Source of the DNA: JBDRNO01 sp043811005
GTDB taxonomy: Bacteria > Bacteroidota > Bacteroidia > NORP154
Assembly: GCA_043811005.1 (NCBI GenBank)
Contig: JBDRNO010000100.1
Location: 1 to 12,140, forward strand
DNA: 12,140 nt
Reading direction: 5' to 3'
Shown here: one piece after another, positions 6,518 through 12,140 of the stretch
How positions within the stretch are numbered: the first letter of the stretch is position 1
Layout: every line of letters begins with the position of its first letter
Translations under genes and position numbers: made by a program
The notes under the pieces: generated by a model
The model's input: only the letters and a program-made list of their open reading frames with translations
The model's database searches: none
Told to the model about the DNA's origin: nothing

Positions 6518-7720
6518 ATGATTAAACATAAAACCATATTATCTCTCGAACAAGCCCTAACTCTCCCCTACGCCACCCAGCGCTTCGTTCAGCTTGGCTG
6601 GAGGGTCATCCGTATTGAATCACCGGGCGATGTTAAACAAAAAGCCGGTGATCCTAACCGGTATATTGGTGAAGATACTGGTATTGATGATCTGCATGCC
6701 TACTTTATCGCATCCAATATTGGCAAAGAAGCCATAACTTTGAATTTAAAGAAACCAGAAGCCAGGGAATTATTAAAAAGAATTATTAAGGAATTAAAAG
6801 TAGATATTTTCCTTTGTAACACCTTGCCCAAGCGATACGAACAATTCGGAATTGACTATGACACCTTGATAAATGCCAACCCTAACCTGATCTGGTGCGG
6901 AATTTCGGCTATGGGTACTGACTATCCCGACAGGGCGGGATATGATCCTGCTTTACAAGCTATGTTGGGGTATATGTTCTTAACTGGCGAACCCGATAGA
7001 GATCCCATGCTTTGCGGGCTTCCCGTTATTGACCTTAAAGCCGGTGATGAAGCTTTTACCCAGGTTTTGTTGGCAATGTTGGAACAGAATAACAAAGGAG
7101 GAGGCAAACGAATAGATATTTCCATGGCGCAATGTGCTACATCATGGTTAATCACTGCACTACCCCAATTACAGTTTGCCGAAGATGAATCATCGCTGTT
7201 CACCCGCAGTGGCAGCGAGCATCGCAGTTTTGTCCCCTCCAATTGCTACCCTACAAAGGACGGCTATGTTTATCTCGCCATCGGGAACGATCTTCAATGG
7301 GAAAAGTTAACGCAAATAAAAAGTTTCGGGCATCTTGATACTCCGGATAGAAAAACTAACAACGGACGGAAAACAGACAAGGAAAACGTGTATGCCGACA
7401 TCAGAAAAGGACTGGAAAATTATACCACTTCTGAATTTATTGAACTATGCCTGGAAAATAATATGGCGGTCTCACCGGTTAATTCAATCCAAAATGTAGC
7501 AAATCTGGATTTTATCAAAAAATTGATGGTAAAAACCCATCTGCCCTCGAACAGACAAGTAGATTTATTCCCTTCACCAATGAACACGGAGTTTTTAAAG
7601 AACTGCAACAATATACTGAAATGCGCCCCTCGCCTGGGAGAACATAATGAAAAAATACTGATTGAAGCAGGTCTTGATAAAAATGAAATTAAAAAACTGA
7701 AAGTTGATGGGATAATTTAA
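6518..7720 (+). CDS. CaiB/BaiF class III CoA-transferase family protein
   Basis: A 400-residue member of the CaiB/BaiF (formyl-CoA transferase) family, which moves CoA between carboxylic acids or, in some members, isomerises or racemises acyl-CoAs. The N-terminus (ILSLEQALTLPYATQRFVQLGWRVIRIESPGD) aligns with the usual RVLDLSRVLAGPYATxxLADLGAxVIKIE. ITLNLKKPEARELLKRIIKEL and GIDYDTLINANPNLIWCGISAMG are standard for the first domain. GLPVIDLKAGDEAF places Asp172 where the catalytic Asp (Asp169 of formyl-CoA transferase) is expected. The interlocked-dimer core is complete. It lies after the mutase genes and ends 5 nt before miaA, so it is probably co-transcribed with miaA. Substrate is not readable; a role in activating an acid for, or isomerising an acyl-CoA from, the mutase route is an inference. 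Confidence 0.88.
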   Translation: MIKHKTILSLEQALTLPYATQRFVQLGWRVIRIESPGDVKQKAGDPNRYIGEDTGIDDLHAYFIASNIGKEAITLNLKKPEARELLKRIIKELKVDIFLCNTLPKRYEQFGIDYDTLINANPNLIWCGISAMGTDYPDRAGYDPALQAMLGYMFLTGEPDRDPMLCGLPVIDLKAGDEAFTQVLLAMLEQNNKGGGKRIDISMAQCATSWLITALPQLQFAEDESSLFTRSGSEHRSFVPSNCYPTKDGYVYLAIGNDLQWEKLTQIKSFGHLDTPDRKTNNGRKTDKENVYADIRKGLENYTTSEFIELCLENNMAVSPVNSIQNVANLDFIKKLMVKTHLPSNRQVDLFPSPMNTEFLKNCNNILKCAPRLGEHNEKILIEAGLDKNEIKKLKVDGII

Positions 7721-7725
7721 GCACT

Positions 7726-8721
7726 ATGATCACAGTCCTAGGACCTACCGCTACTGGAAAAACAATACTTGCCGCTCATCTGGCTTCCCGGCTGAATGGT
7801 GAAATTATCAGCGCTGATTCCAGACAGGTCTATAAAAAGATGAATATCGGAACAGGAAAGGATTATGAAGACTATATTGTCGGCAAAAAAAAGATCCCCG
7901 TTCATTTAATTGATATTGTTGAACCGGGTTATAAATATAACGTCTTTCAATTCCAGAAGGATTTCCTGAAAGCTTATAATAAAATTAACAAATGGGACAA
8001 ACTTCCTGTTCTTTGTGGAGGTACCGGTTTGTATATTGAAGCTGTTTTAAAAGGTTATAAACTTATTGAAGTCCCCCATAATGAAAAATTAAGAAAGGAT
8101 TTAAAAAATAAAACACAAGATGAGCTGGTAAATATCCTGTCATCACTTCGTTCATTGCATAATACTACTGATATTCTGGATAGAGACCGTCTTGTCAAAG
8201 CCATTGAAATTGCAACATATCATAAAGAACATCCTGAGATAGAACATGATTTTCCAAAAATCCAAACACAAATATTTGGCATTCATTATGAGAGAGGTGT
8301 TATACGCAAAAGAATAACTGAACGGCTGGAAAAAAGATTAGCCCACGGAATGATCGAAGAAGTTGAAGGTTTGTTGGGAAAGAACCGTGTCACGGTTAAT
8401 CCGGTTCATGGCACGGCTAATCCGGTTCATAATACGGTTAAAAAGCGTGCCACGATTCCAAACCGTGACACGCCACATATAGTAACCCCTGAAACACTAA
8501 AAAATTACGGACTTGAATACAGATTCATAACTCAACATGTGCTGGGTGAAATAAACTATAATAAAATGTTCCAAAAGCTGAACACCGCCATACACCAATT
8601 TGCCAAAAGACAAATGACATGGTTCAGAAAAATGGAAAGAAACGGTTTTATTATCACCTGGATTAATGGTGAATTACCGTTAAATAATAAAATTGAGAAC
8701 ATAATGTCGCATATCAATTAA
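7726..8721 (+). CDS. miaA: tRNA dimethylallyltransferase with an in-frame repeat insertion
   Basis: MiaA transfers the dimethylallyl group of DMAPP to N6 of adenosine 37 in tRNAs reading U-starting codons. The P-loop GPTATGKT is at residues 6-13 and ISADSRQVYKKMNIGTGK (28-45) holds the conserved Asp and Arg. CGGTGLYIEAVLKG and the C-terminal QFAKRQMTWFRKMERNG are intact. It is 331 residues against about 300 for relatives. The excess, roughly residues 219-253, replaces a short loop between GMIEEVEGLL and PETLKNYGLEYRFI. It is encoded by an AACCGTG-T-CACGGTT palindrome (8383-8397), a 21-nt tandem repeat (NPVH units, 8392-8440) and a 29-nt palindrome (8445-8473) also present in ispD. The fold should survive because the insert lies in a loop. 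Starts 5 nt after the CoA-transferase and leads into truB after 37 nt. Confidence 0.95.
   Translation: MITVLGPTATGKTILAAHLASRLNGEIISADSRQVYKKMNIGTGKDYEDYIVGKKKIPVHLIDIVEPGYKYNVFQFQKDFLKAYNKINKWDKLPVLCGGTGLYIEAVLKGYKLIEVPHNEKLRKDLKNKTQDELVNILSSLRSLHNTTDILDRDRLVKAIEIATYHKEHPEIEHDFPKIQTQIFGIHYERGVIRKRITERLEKRLAHGMIEEVEGLLGKNRVTVNPVHGTANPVHNTVKKRATIPNRDTPHIVTPETLKNYGLEYRFITQHVLGEINYNKMFQKLNTAIHQFAKRQMTWFRKMERNGFIITWINGELPLNNKIENIMSHIN
8392..8440 (+). repeat. 21-nt tandem repeat inside miaA (about 2.3 copies)
   Basis: Unit 1 is at 8392-8412, unit 2 at 8413-8433 and a partial unit at 8434-8440. The shared core AATCCGGTTCAT is at 8398-8409 and 8419-8430. Translated, the units read TVNPVHG, TANPVHN and TV. 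The 21-nt period keeps the frame and equals three heptamers, the period also seen in the spacer at 6293-6388. Confidence 0.8.
8445..8473. repeat. 29-nt palindromic element inside miaA
   Basis: The arms GCGTGCCACGATT and AACCGTGACACGC flank a CCA loop; 11 of 13 positions pair. It matches the element in ispD (11462-11490) at 26 of 29 positions. Here it is read as RATIPNRDT, starting at the third position of a Lys codon. A sister palindrome AACCGTG-T-CACGGTT lies at 8383-8397. Confidence 0.85.
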
Positions 8722-8742
8722 TCCGCCGGCTGATTAAAATTC
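8718..8742. repeat. short ATCCGCC palindromic repeat between miaA and truB
   Basis: TTAATC and GATTAA pair around CGCCGGCT (8718-8737), then AAATTCC follows. It resembles ATCCACCAGCTAGCGGAT-GAAATT just before the CoA-transferase (6483-6506), so both look like degenerate copies of one dispersed element. This copy supplies the miaA stop codon (8719-8721). Confidence 0.45.
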
Positions 8743-8758
8743 CGATACCATAAAATAA

Positions 8759-9484
8759 ATGAAATTCGACATAAATAAATCCCCGGATTTTCAGGCAGGA
8801 CAGGTCCTGCTGATCAATAAACCCCTATACTGGACATCTTTTGATGTTGTAAACAAAATAAGAATAATATTAAAAAATGATTTGAAAACCGGACCGATAA
8901 AGGTTGGGCATGCAGGGACATTAGACCCTCTTGCTACAGGTTTGCTTATATTATGCACAGGCAGGTTCACCAAAAGAATTGAAGAATTTCAAGCCAGGGA
9001 AAAGGAATATACAGGCACATTAACACTTGGCGCCACAACACCTTCTTATGACAAGGAAACCCCAATTGACAGAACATTTGATATTGACCATATCTCAGAA
9101 GAGTTGATAAAAAAGACTACAGGGGAGTTCATTGGAACTATCACCCAAATCCCCCCTATATTTTCAGCCAAGAAAATTGATGGTGAAAGGGTATACAAAA
9201 AAGCACGAAGAAGAGAAAAAGTAGTTTTAAAGCCAATTAAAGTGCTTATCACAAAATTTGAGATCATGAAAATAAATCCCCGTGTCAGCCTGAATGATGT
9301 AGTTATCCGGGATATCGAATTTCGAATAATCTGCAGTAAAGGTACTTATATACGTTCTCTCATTCATGATTTCGGGAAGGCATTGAGCGCTGGTGCATAC
9401 TTAAGCTCTTTGTGCAGGATACGTATTGGTAATTTTACATTAACCGATGCCCTTGCTATTGATGAGTTAAAGTTAAGAACATAA
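8759..9484 (+). CDS. truB: tRNA pseudouridine(55) synthase
   Basis: TruB isomerises uridine 55 in the T-loop of tRNAs to pseudouridine. GQVLLINKPLYWTSFDVV opens the catalytic domain. VGHAGTLDPLATGLL contains the catalytic Asp56, and the fold continues with KEYTGTLTLGATTPSYD, IPPIFSAKKIDGERVYKKAR and CSKGTYIRSLIHDFGKAL. The 241 residues match the short Bacteroidota form that lacks a long C-terminal RNA-binding extension. The ATG lies 37 nt after miaA, with the family-typical run-in of about 14 residues before GQVLLINKP. The stop TAA falls within a 28-nt relative of the repeat that follows the mutase genes (9475-9502). Confidence 0.95.
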   Translation: MKFDINKSPDFQAGQVLLINKPLYWTSFDVVNKIRIILKNDLKTGPIKVGHAGTLDPLATGLLILCTGRFTKRIEEFQAREKEYTGTLTLGATTPSYDKETPIDRTFDIDHISEELIKKTTGEFIGTITQIPPIFSAKKIDGERVYKKARRREKVVLKPIKVLITKFEIMKINPRVSLNDVVIRDIEFRIICSKGTYIRSLIHDFGKALSAGAYLSSLCRIRIGNFTLTDALAIDELKLRT

Positions 9485-9791
9485 CTTAGTAAATTGATTA
9501 AAAAGTAATTAATATTACATGCTTTGGAAATTAAAAATATTGCGAGTGCATTCTCCGAAGTATTCTACCAAGGACGAAGTCGTTCGCTACTGGCAACTGG
9601 CAAAAATGATATAATATGAGTTGCCGAAATTTATAAATTTGGCAGGAAACTAATTAAAACGTATAAACTAAGCAGGCATTATTGTCACCAATAATTAAAT
9701 CATTGCAAAAAATATGTAACAAATTTCAAACTTCTTCGTATAAGTCCAATTTAGTTGATAGAAAAAACCCCAAAATAAATATCTTGTAGTT
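9485..9791. other. 307-nt intergenic region between truB and queA
   Basis: I see no gene, tRNA or classic terminator. It holds the tail of a repeat copy (to 9502) and a doubled heptamer ACTGGCA-ACTGGCA (9589-9602). At 9622-9644 there is an inverted repeat in which TGCC-G-AAATTTA pairs with TAAATTT-GGCA. A weak promoter-like TTG (9755-9757) ... TATCTTG (9780-9786) lies just before queA, with a 22-nt spacer that is longer than usual. Confidence 0.5.
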
Positions 9792-10844
9792 ATGAGAATG
9801 AAATTATCTCAATTCAGGTTCCATTTGCCAACAAGCCTGTTAGCTGAATCTCCAGTTACAAACAGGGATGAATCGCGACTAATGGTTCTGGACAGAAAAA
9901 CCGGGACAATCAAGCACAGAATATTCAAAGACATCATTGAATATTTGGACGATCAGGATGTTATGATTGTTAACAATACAAAAGTTTTTCCTGCACGGCT
10001 TTATGGATATAAAGAAAAGACAGGAGCCAAAATCGAAGTTTTTTTACTCAGAGAGCTTAATAGTGAACAACTATTATGGGATGTTTTAGTAGATCCAGCG
10101 AGGAAAATCAGGATTGGTAACAAGCTCTACTTTGGTGAAAATGAAATAGTAGCCGAAGTTATTGATAACACTACCTCCAGGGGAAGAACTGTGCGTTTCT
10201 TATATGACGGCACTTATAAAGAATTCAAAAAAGCCATCCAGAATCTTGGACAAACCCCTTTACCTAAATACATTAAAAGACCTCCAAGTCCTGAGGATAA
10301 AGAAAGATACCAGACGATATATGCCAAGCATGAAGGCGCTGTAGCTGCTCCTACAGCGGGATTGCATTTTAGCCGTGAGCTATTAAAAAGATTGGAAATT
10401 AAAGGTATAATAATCCCAGAGGTTACACTCCATGTTGGGTTGGGAACTTTCAGGTCTGTTGAAGTTGAAGACTTGACTAAGCACAAAATGGATTCCGAAG
10501 AGATCAATATCCCCGAAGAAACTTCCGAAATAGTGAATAAAGCCAAACAAGAAAAAAGAAAAATCTGTGTTGTTGGAACCACTACAATGAGAGCTGTCGA
10601 ATCATCCGTTTCCTCTACCGGTATGCTAAATCCATTTTCAGGATGGACCAACAAGTTCATTTTCCCACCTTATGACTTTTGTATTGCCGATAGCATGGTC
10701 AGTAACTTCCATTTACCCCAATCAACGTTATTAATGATGGTTGCAGCATTTGGAGGGTATGACCTTATTTTTAAAGCTTACCGCATAGCGATTAGTGAAA
10801 AGTACAGATTCTTTACTTATGGGGATGCAATGCTGATCATATAG
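9792..10844 (+). CDS. queA: S-adenosylmethionine:tRNA ribosyltransferase-isomerase
   Basis: QueA moves the ribosyl part of S-adenosylmethionine onto preQ1 at position 34 of tRNA to give epoxyqueuosine. The protein is 350 residues, full length. Conserved stretches are KLSQFRFHLPTSLLAESPVT, NRDESRLMVLDRKTGTIKH, VNNTKVFPARLYGYKEKTG, EGAVAAPTAGLHFSRELL, VTLHVGLGTFRSVE, VGTTTMRAVES and NFHLPQSTLLMMVAAFGG. The ATG at 9798 (third codon, MKLSQF) gives the N-terminus usual for the family and may be the real start. A queA gene implies preQ1 supply by synthesis elsewhere in the genome or uptake. It follows truB by 307 nt and so may have its own promoter. Confidence 0.96.
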   Translation: MRMKLSQFRFHLPTSLLAESPVTNRDESRLMVLDRKTGTIKHRIFKDIIEYLDDQDVMIVNNTKVFPARLYGYKEKTGAKIEVFLLRELNSEQLLWDVLVDPARKIRIGNKLYFGENEIVAEVIDNTTSRGRTVRFLYDGTYKEFKKAIQNLGQTPLPKYIKRPPSPEDKERYQTIYAKHEGAVAAPTAGLHFSRELLKRLEIKGIIIPEVTLHVGLGTFRSVEVEDLTKHKMDSEEINIPEETSEIVNKAKQEKRKICVVGTTTMRAVESSVSSTGMLNPFSGWTNKFIFPPYDFCIADSMVSNFHLPQSTLLMMVAAFGGYDLIFKAYRIAISEKYRFFTYGDAMLII

Positions 10845-10897
10845 TCTTAAAATTTCACTATTCGTATATTCGTAACAAATTCGTTATTCGCAGATCA
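10845..10897. repeat. short ATTCGTA-type repeat between queA and ispD
   Basis: The word ATTCGTA and variants recur between 10860 and 10890 (ATTCGTAT, ATTCGTAA, ATTCGTT, ATTCG). The array fills most of the 53-nt gap and leaves no obvious promoter, so queA and ispD are probably transcribed together. Confidence 0.5.
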
Positions 10898-11644
10898 GTG
10901 AAAAGATATGTAATAATTGCTGCAGGAGGAAGTGGAAGCAGGATGTCGTGCCATCCTGTCTACCCGGAAAACTGGTCAGGAGACAGAAATATATTAACTC
11001 CCAAACAATTTCTTGAATTAGCTGGCAAGCCAATATTAATGCACACCTTAAACGCTTTTTGTCAAAGCAATTTGAATATTAAAATCATCCTGGTGCTACC
11101 TCAAAATCAAATTACTACATGGGAAGAACTTTGTAATAAATATAAATTTTCCTTAAATCATACGATCATACATGGTGGTAAAACAAGGTTTCATTCAGTA
11201 AAAAACGGGCTTTCATTGATAGAAGAAGATAGTTTAATTGCTGTGCACGATGGTGTGAGACCATTGATCAGTGTTAATTTGATAAATAAAGTTTTTGAAT
11301 CAGCAGAGAAGCTAGGCAATGCAATTCCTGTGATTCCGGTTAATGAGTCGATAAGGAATATAAAGGGAGCTCAAAACACGGCTATAAACAGGAACGACTA
11401 CCGTATCATACAAACGCCACAGTGTTTCAGGGCTGATGTTATTAAAAACGCTTTTAAAAAAGCGTGGCACGGTTCCAAACCGTGTCACGCTTCTGAACTA
11501 TATACTGACGAGGCAAGTGTGGTTGAAGCTGCAGGAGAAAAGATACATCTAATTGAAGGAGAAAGCCGAAATATTAAAATCACTACTCCTGAAGATATTT
11601 TAATTGCAGAGGCATTAATGAGTCCACTCAAAAAAAGCCACTAA
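10898..11644 (+). CDS. ispD: 2-C-methyl-D-erythritol 4-phosphate cytidylyltransferase with two insertions
   Basis: IspD joins CTP and 2-C-methyl-D-erythritol 4-phosphate in the MEP isoprenoid pathway. The start is GTG, giving KRYVIIAAGGSGSRM. Other hallmarks are PKQFLELAGKPILMHT (35-50), AVHDGVRPLI (115-124), IPVNESIR, RIIQTPQCFRADVI, TDEASVVEA and NIKITTPEDILIAEALM. Two stretches are extra. Between Arg15 and Lys36, the counterparts of the E. coli loop residues Arg20 and Lys27, there are 20 residues instead of 6, that is 14 extra residues containing an AGGATG/CATCCT inverted repeat. Residues 189-198 (AWHGSKPCHA) are the translation of the 29-nt palindrome shared with miaA, adding about 8-9 residues before YTDEAS. 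The reading frame is intact, so the enzyme is probably active but with altered loops. The stop falls inside a hairpin repeat. Confidence 0.93.
   Translation: MKRYVIIAAGGSGSRMSCHPVYPENWSGDRNILTPKQFLELAGKPILMHTLNAFCQSNLNIKIILVLPQNQITTWEELCNKYKFSLNHTIIHGGKTRFHSVKNGLSLIEEDSLIAVHDGVRPLISVNLINKVFESAEKLGNAIPVIPVNESIRNIKGAQNTAINRNDYRIIQTPQCFRADVIKNAFKKAWHGSKPCHASELYTDEASVVEAAGEKIHLIEGESRNIKITTPEDILIAEALMSPLKKSH
10940..10957. repeat. inverted repeat in the ispD active-site-loop insertion
   Basis: AGGATG (10940-10945) and CATCCT (10952-10957) pair across TCGTGC. The element opens the 42-nt stretch encoding the extra residues between Arg15 and Lys36 of IspD. This suggests that a small palindromic sequence, different from the 29-nt one, was inserted here. 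Confidence 0.5.
11462..11490. repeat. 29-nt palindromic element inside ispD
   Basis: The arms GCGTGGCACGGTT and AACCGTGTCACGC flank a CCA loop; 12 of 13 positions pair. It is 26/29 identical to the copy in miaA (8445-8473). Here it is read as AWHGSKPCHA starting at a codon boundary, a different frame from the miaA copy. Confidence 0.88.
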
Positions 11645-11722
11645 AACACTAAAACACCAAATCCCACAAAACACTGAAAATCAATGAGTTAATTTTTAGT
11701 GAAATTTTGTGCTTTTGTGGCA
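11637..11722. repeat. hairpin repeat after ispD, related to the mutase-spacer element
   Basis: GCCACTAAAACAC... (from 11637) and ...GTGCTTTTGTGGC (to 11722) form the outer pairing. CACAAAACACTGAAAA (11666-11681) and TTTTAGTGAAATTTTGTG form an inner pairing. It shares AAATCCCACAAAA and GTGCTTTTGTG with 4126-4220. It includes the ispD stop codon (11642-11644), so the repeat has landed at the exact gene end. A terminator-like role is possible but unproven. Confidence 0.65.
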
Positions 11723-11760
11723 AAATTCTTCATGCTGAATATTCACTAAAATTTCTACAG

Positions 11761-12140
11761 ATGAAAAAATATGGAAAAATTCTTATCGGCTTAATGTTTA
11801 TTTTCCAAACCGGATTTGCCCAAAAAAAAGGGCAAGAAATACAAGTACCCCAGATGCCTATTGATGAAACGACAAAGCTTTTTACATACACAGGTACTAT
11901 AGAGACCACGGGTACAAAAGCAGAGATATATAAAAGGGGCCTCGACTGGTATAACAGTTTTTACAAAAATCCCAGGGATGTGATCAGGAAAAAAGATGGA
12001 GAAGCAGGAACGATTAATGGAATTGCCCGCTTCAGAATTTTCGATGTTGATAAAAAAGGCTTTAAAACCCAGGCGGGAATGGTTGCATATGGAATCTCCA
12101 TATTTGCCCAAAATGATAAGTATGAATATGTTATAACAAA
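11761..12140 (+). CDS. secreted DUF4468 domain protein, 3' end outside the window
   Basis: The first 126 codons are visible. MKKYGKILIGLMFIFQTGFA (1-20) is a Sec signal peptide with probable cleavage before Gln21. The mature part begins with a Pro-rich run (VPQMPIDETTKLFTYTG). It then follows the pattern of DUF4468 proteins with a TBP-like fold: TKAEIYKRGLDWYNSFYKNP, VIRKKDGEAGTINGIARFRI, KTQAGMVAYGISIFAQNDKYEYVIT. The family is, to my knowledge, confined to Bacteroidota; its function is unknown and its members are usually exported. The stop codon is not reached. The gene starts 116 nt after ispD, beyond the hairpin repeat, and is probably a separate transcription unit. An ORF on the other strand here is a shadow. 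Confidence 0.8.
   Translation, partial: MKKYGKILIGLMFIFQTGFAQKKGQEIQVPQMPIDETTKLFTYTGTIETTGTKAEIYKRGLDWYNSFYKNPRDVIRKKDGEAGTINGIARFRIFDVDKKGFKTQAGMVAYGISIFAQNDKYEYVIT

Noticed and set aside
9622..9644. Inverted repeat as an intrinsic terminator of truB
   Set aside because: The stem is AT-rich, lies 138 nt after the stop and is followed by GGAAAC rather than a T-run.
10214..10660. 148-codon minus-strand ORF across queA
   Set aside because: Antisense shadow of conserved QueA sequence; no known domain.
11791..12111. 106-codon minus-strand ORF at the window end
   Set aside because: Lies antisense to a DUF4468 gene with signal peptide and family-like motifs; no recognisable domain.

Overview
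The window reads as chromosomal DNA of an AT-rich environmental member of the Bacteroidota. Supporting signs are two good TTTG/TTG-N17-18-TAnnTTTG promoters, no clear Shine-Dalgarno sites, a DUF4468 protein (a family I know only from Bacteroidota), a Bacteroidota-type MiaA, and intergenic spaces full of degenerate short repeats and hairpins. All recognisable genes are on the + strand.

Layout. Positions 1-544 hold debris of two commonly mobile gene families: a four-helix-bundle (S23/IVS) gene remnant between 22-bp inverted repeats, and a GxxExxY gene remnant whose stop overlaps the start codon of the next gene. Next come an acyl-CoA dehydrogenase (541-1665), an orphan HicB-like antitoxin (1779-2126), and a predicted lipoprotein that joins a glycerophosphodiester phosphodiesterase to a LamG domain (2198-3649). 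The lipoprotein start is followed by a G8A12 homopolymer tract. The two subunits of a B12-dependent acyl-CoA mutase follow: cobalamin-binding subunit 3708-4091 and catalytic subunit 4469-6070. A class III CoA-transferase follows at 6518-7720. From there the content becomes housekeeping: miaA (7726-8721), truB (8759-9484), queA (9792-10844) and ispD (10898-11644), then the start of a secreted DUF4468 protein running off the end.

Two functional themes can be proposed. The acyl-CoA dehydrogenase, split mutase and CoA-transferase could serve a branched-chain or dicarboxylic acyl-CoA route. The mutase keeps the methylmalonyl-type carboxylate-binding positions but has a run of six glycines where MCM has its His/Gln substrate loop, so its substrate is uncertain. 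MiaA, TruB and QueA all modify tRNA, and IspD belongs to the MEP isoprenoid pathway, which can supply the dimethylallyl diphosphate used by MiaA.

The most unusual signal is repeat invasion. At least five small repeat families occupy the spacers, and palindromic or tandem repeat DNA also sits in frame inside miaA and ispD. The same 29-nt palindrome is present in both genes, read in different frames, like the Rickettsia palindromic elements. IspD carries a second insertion exactly between its two catalytic loop residues.
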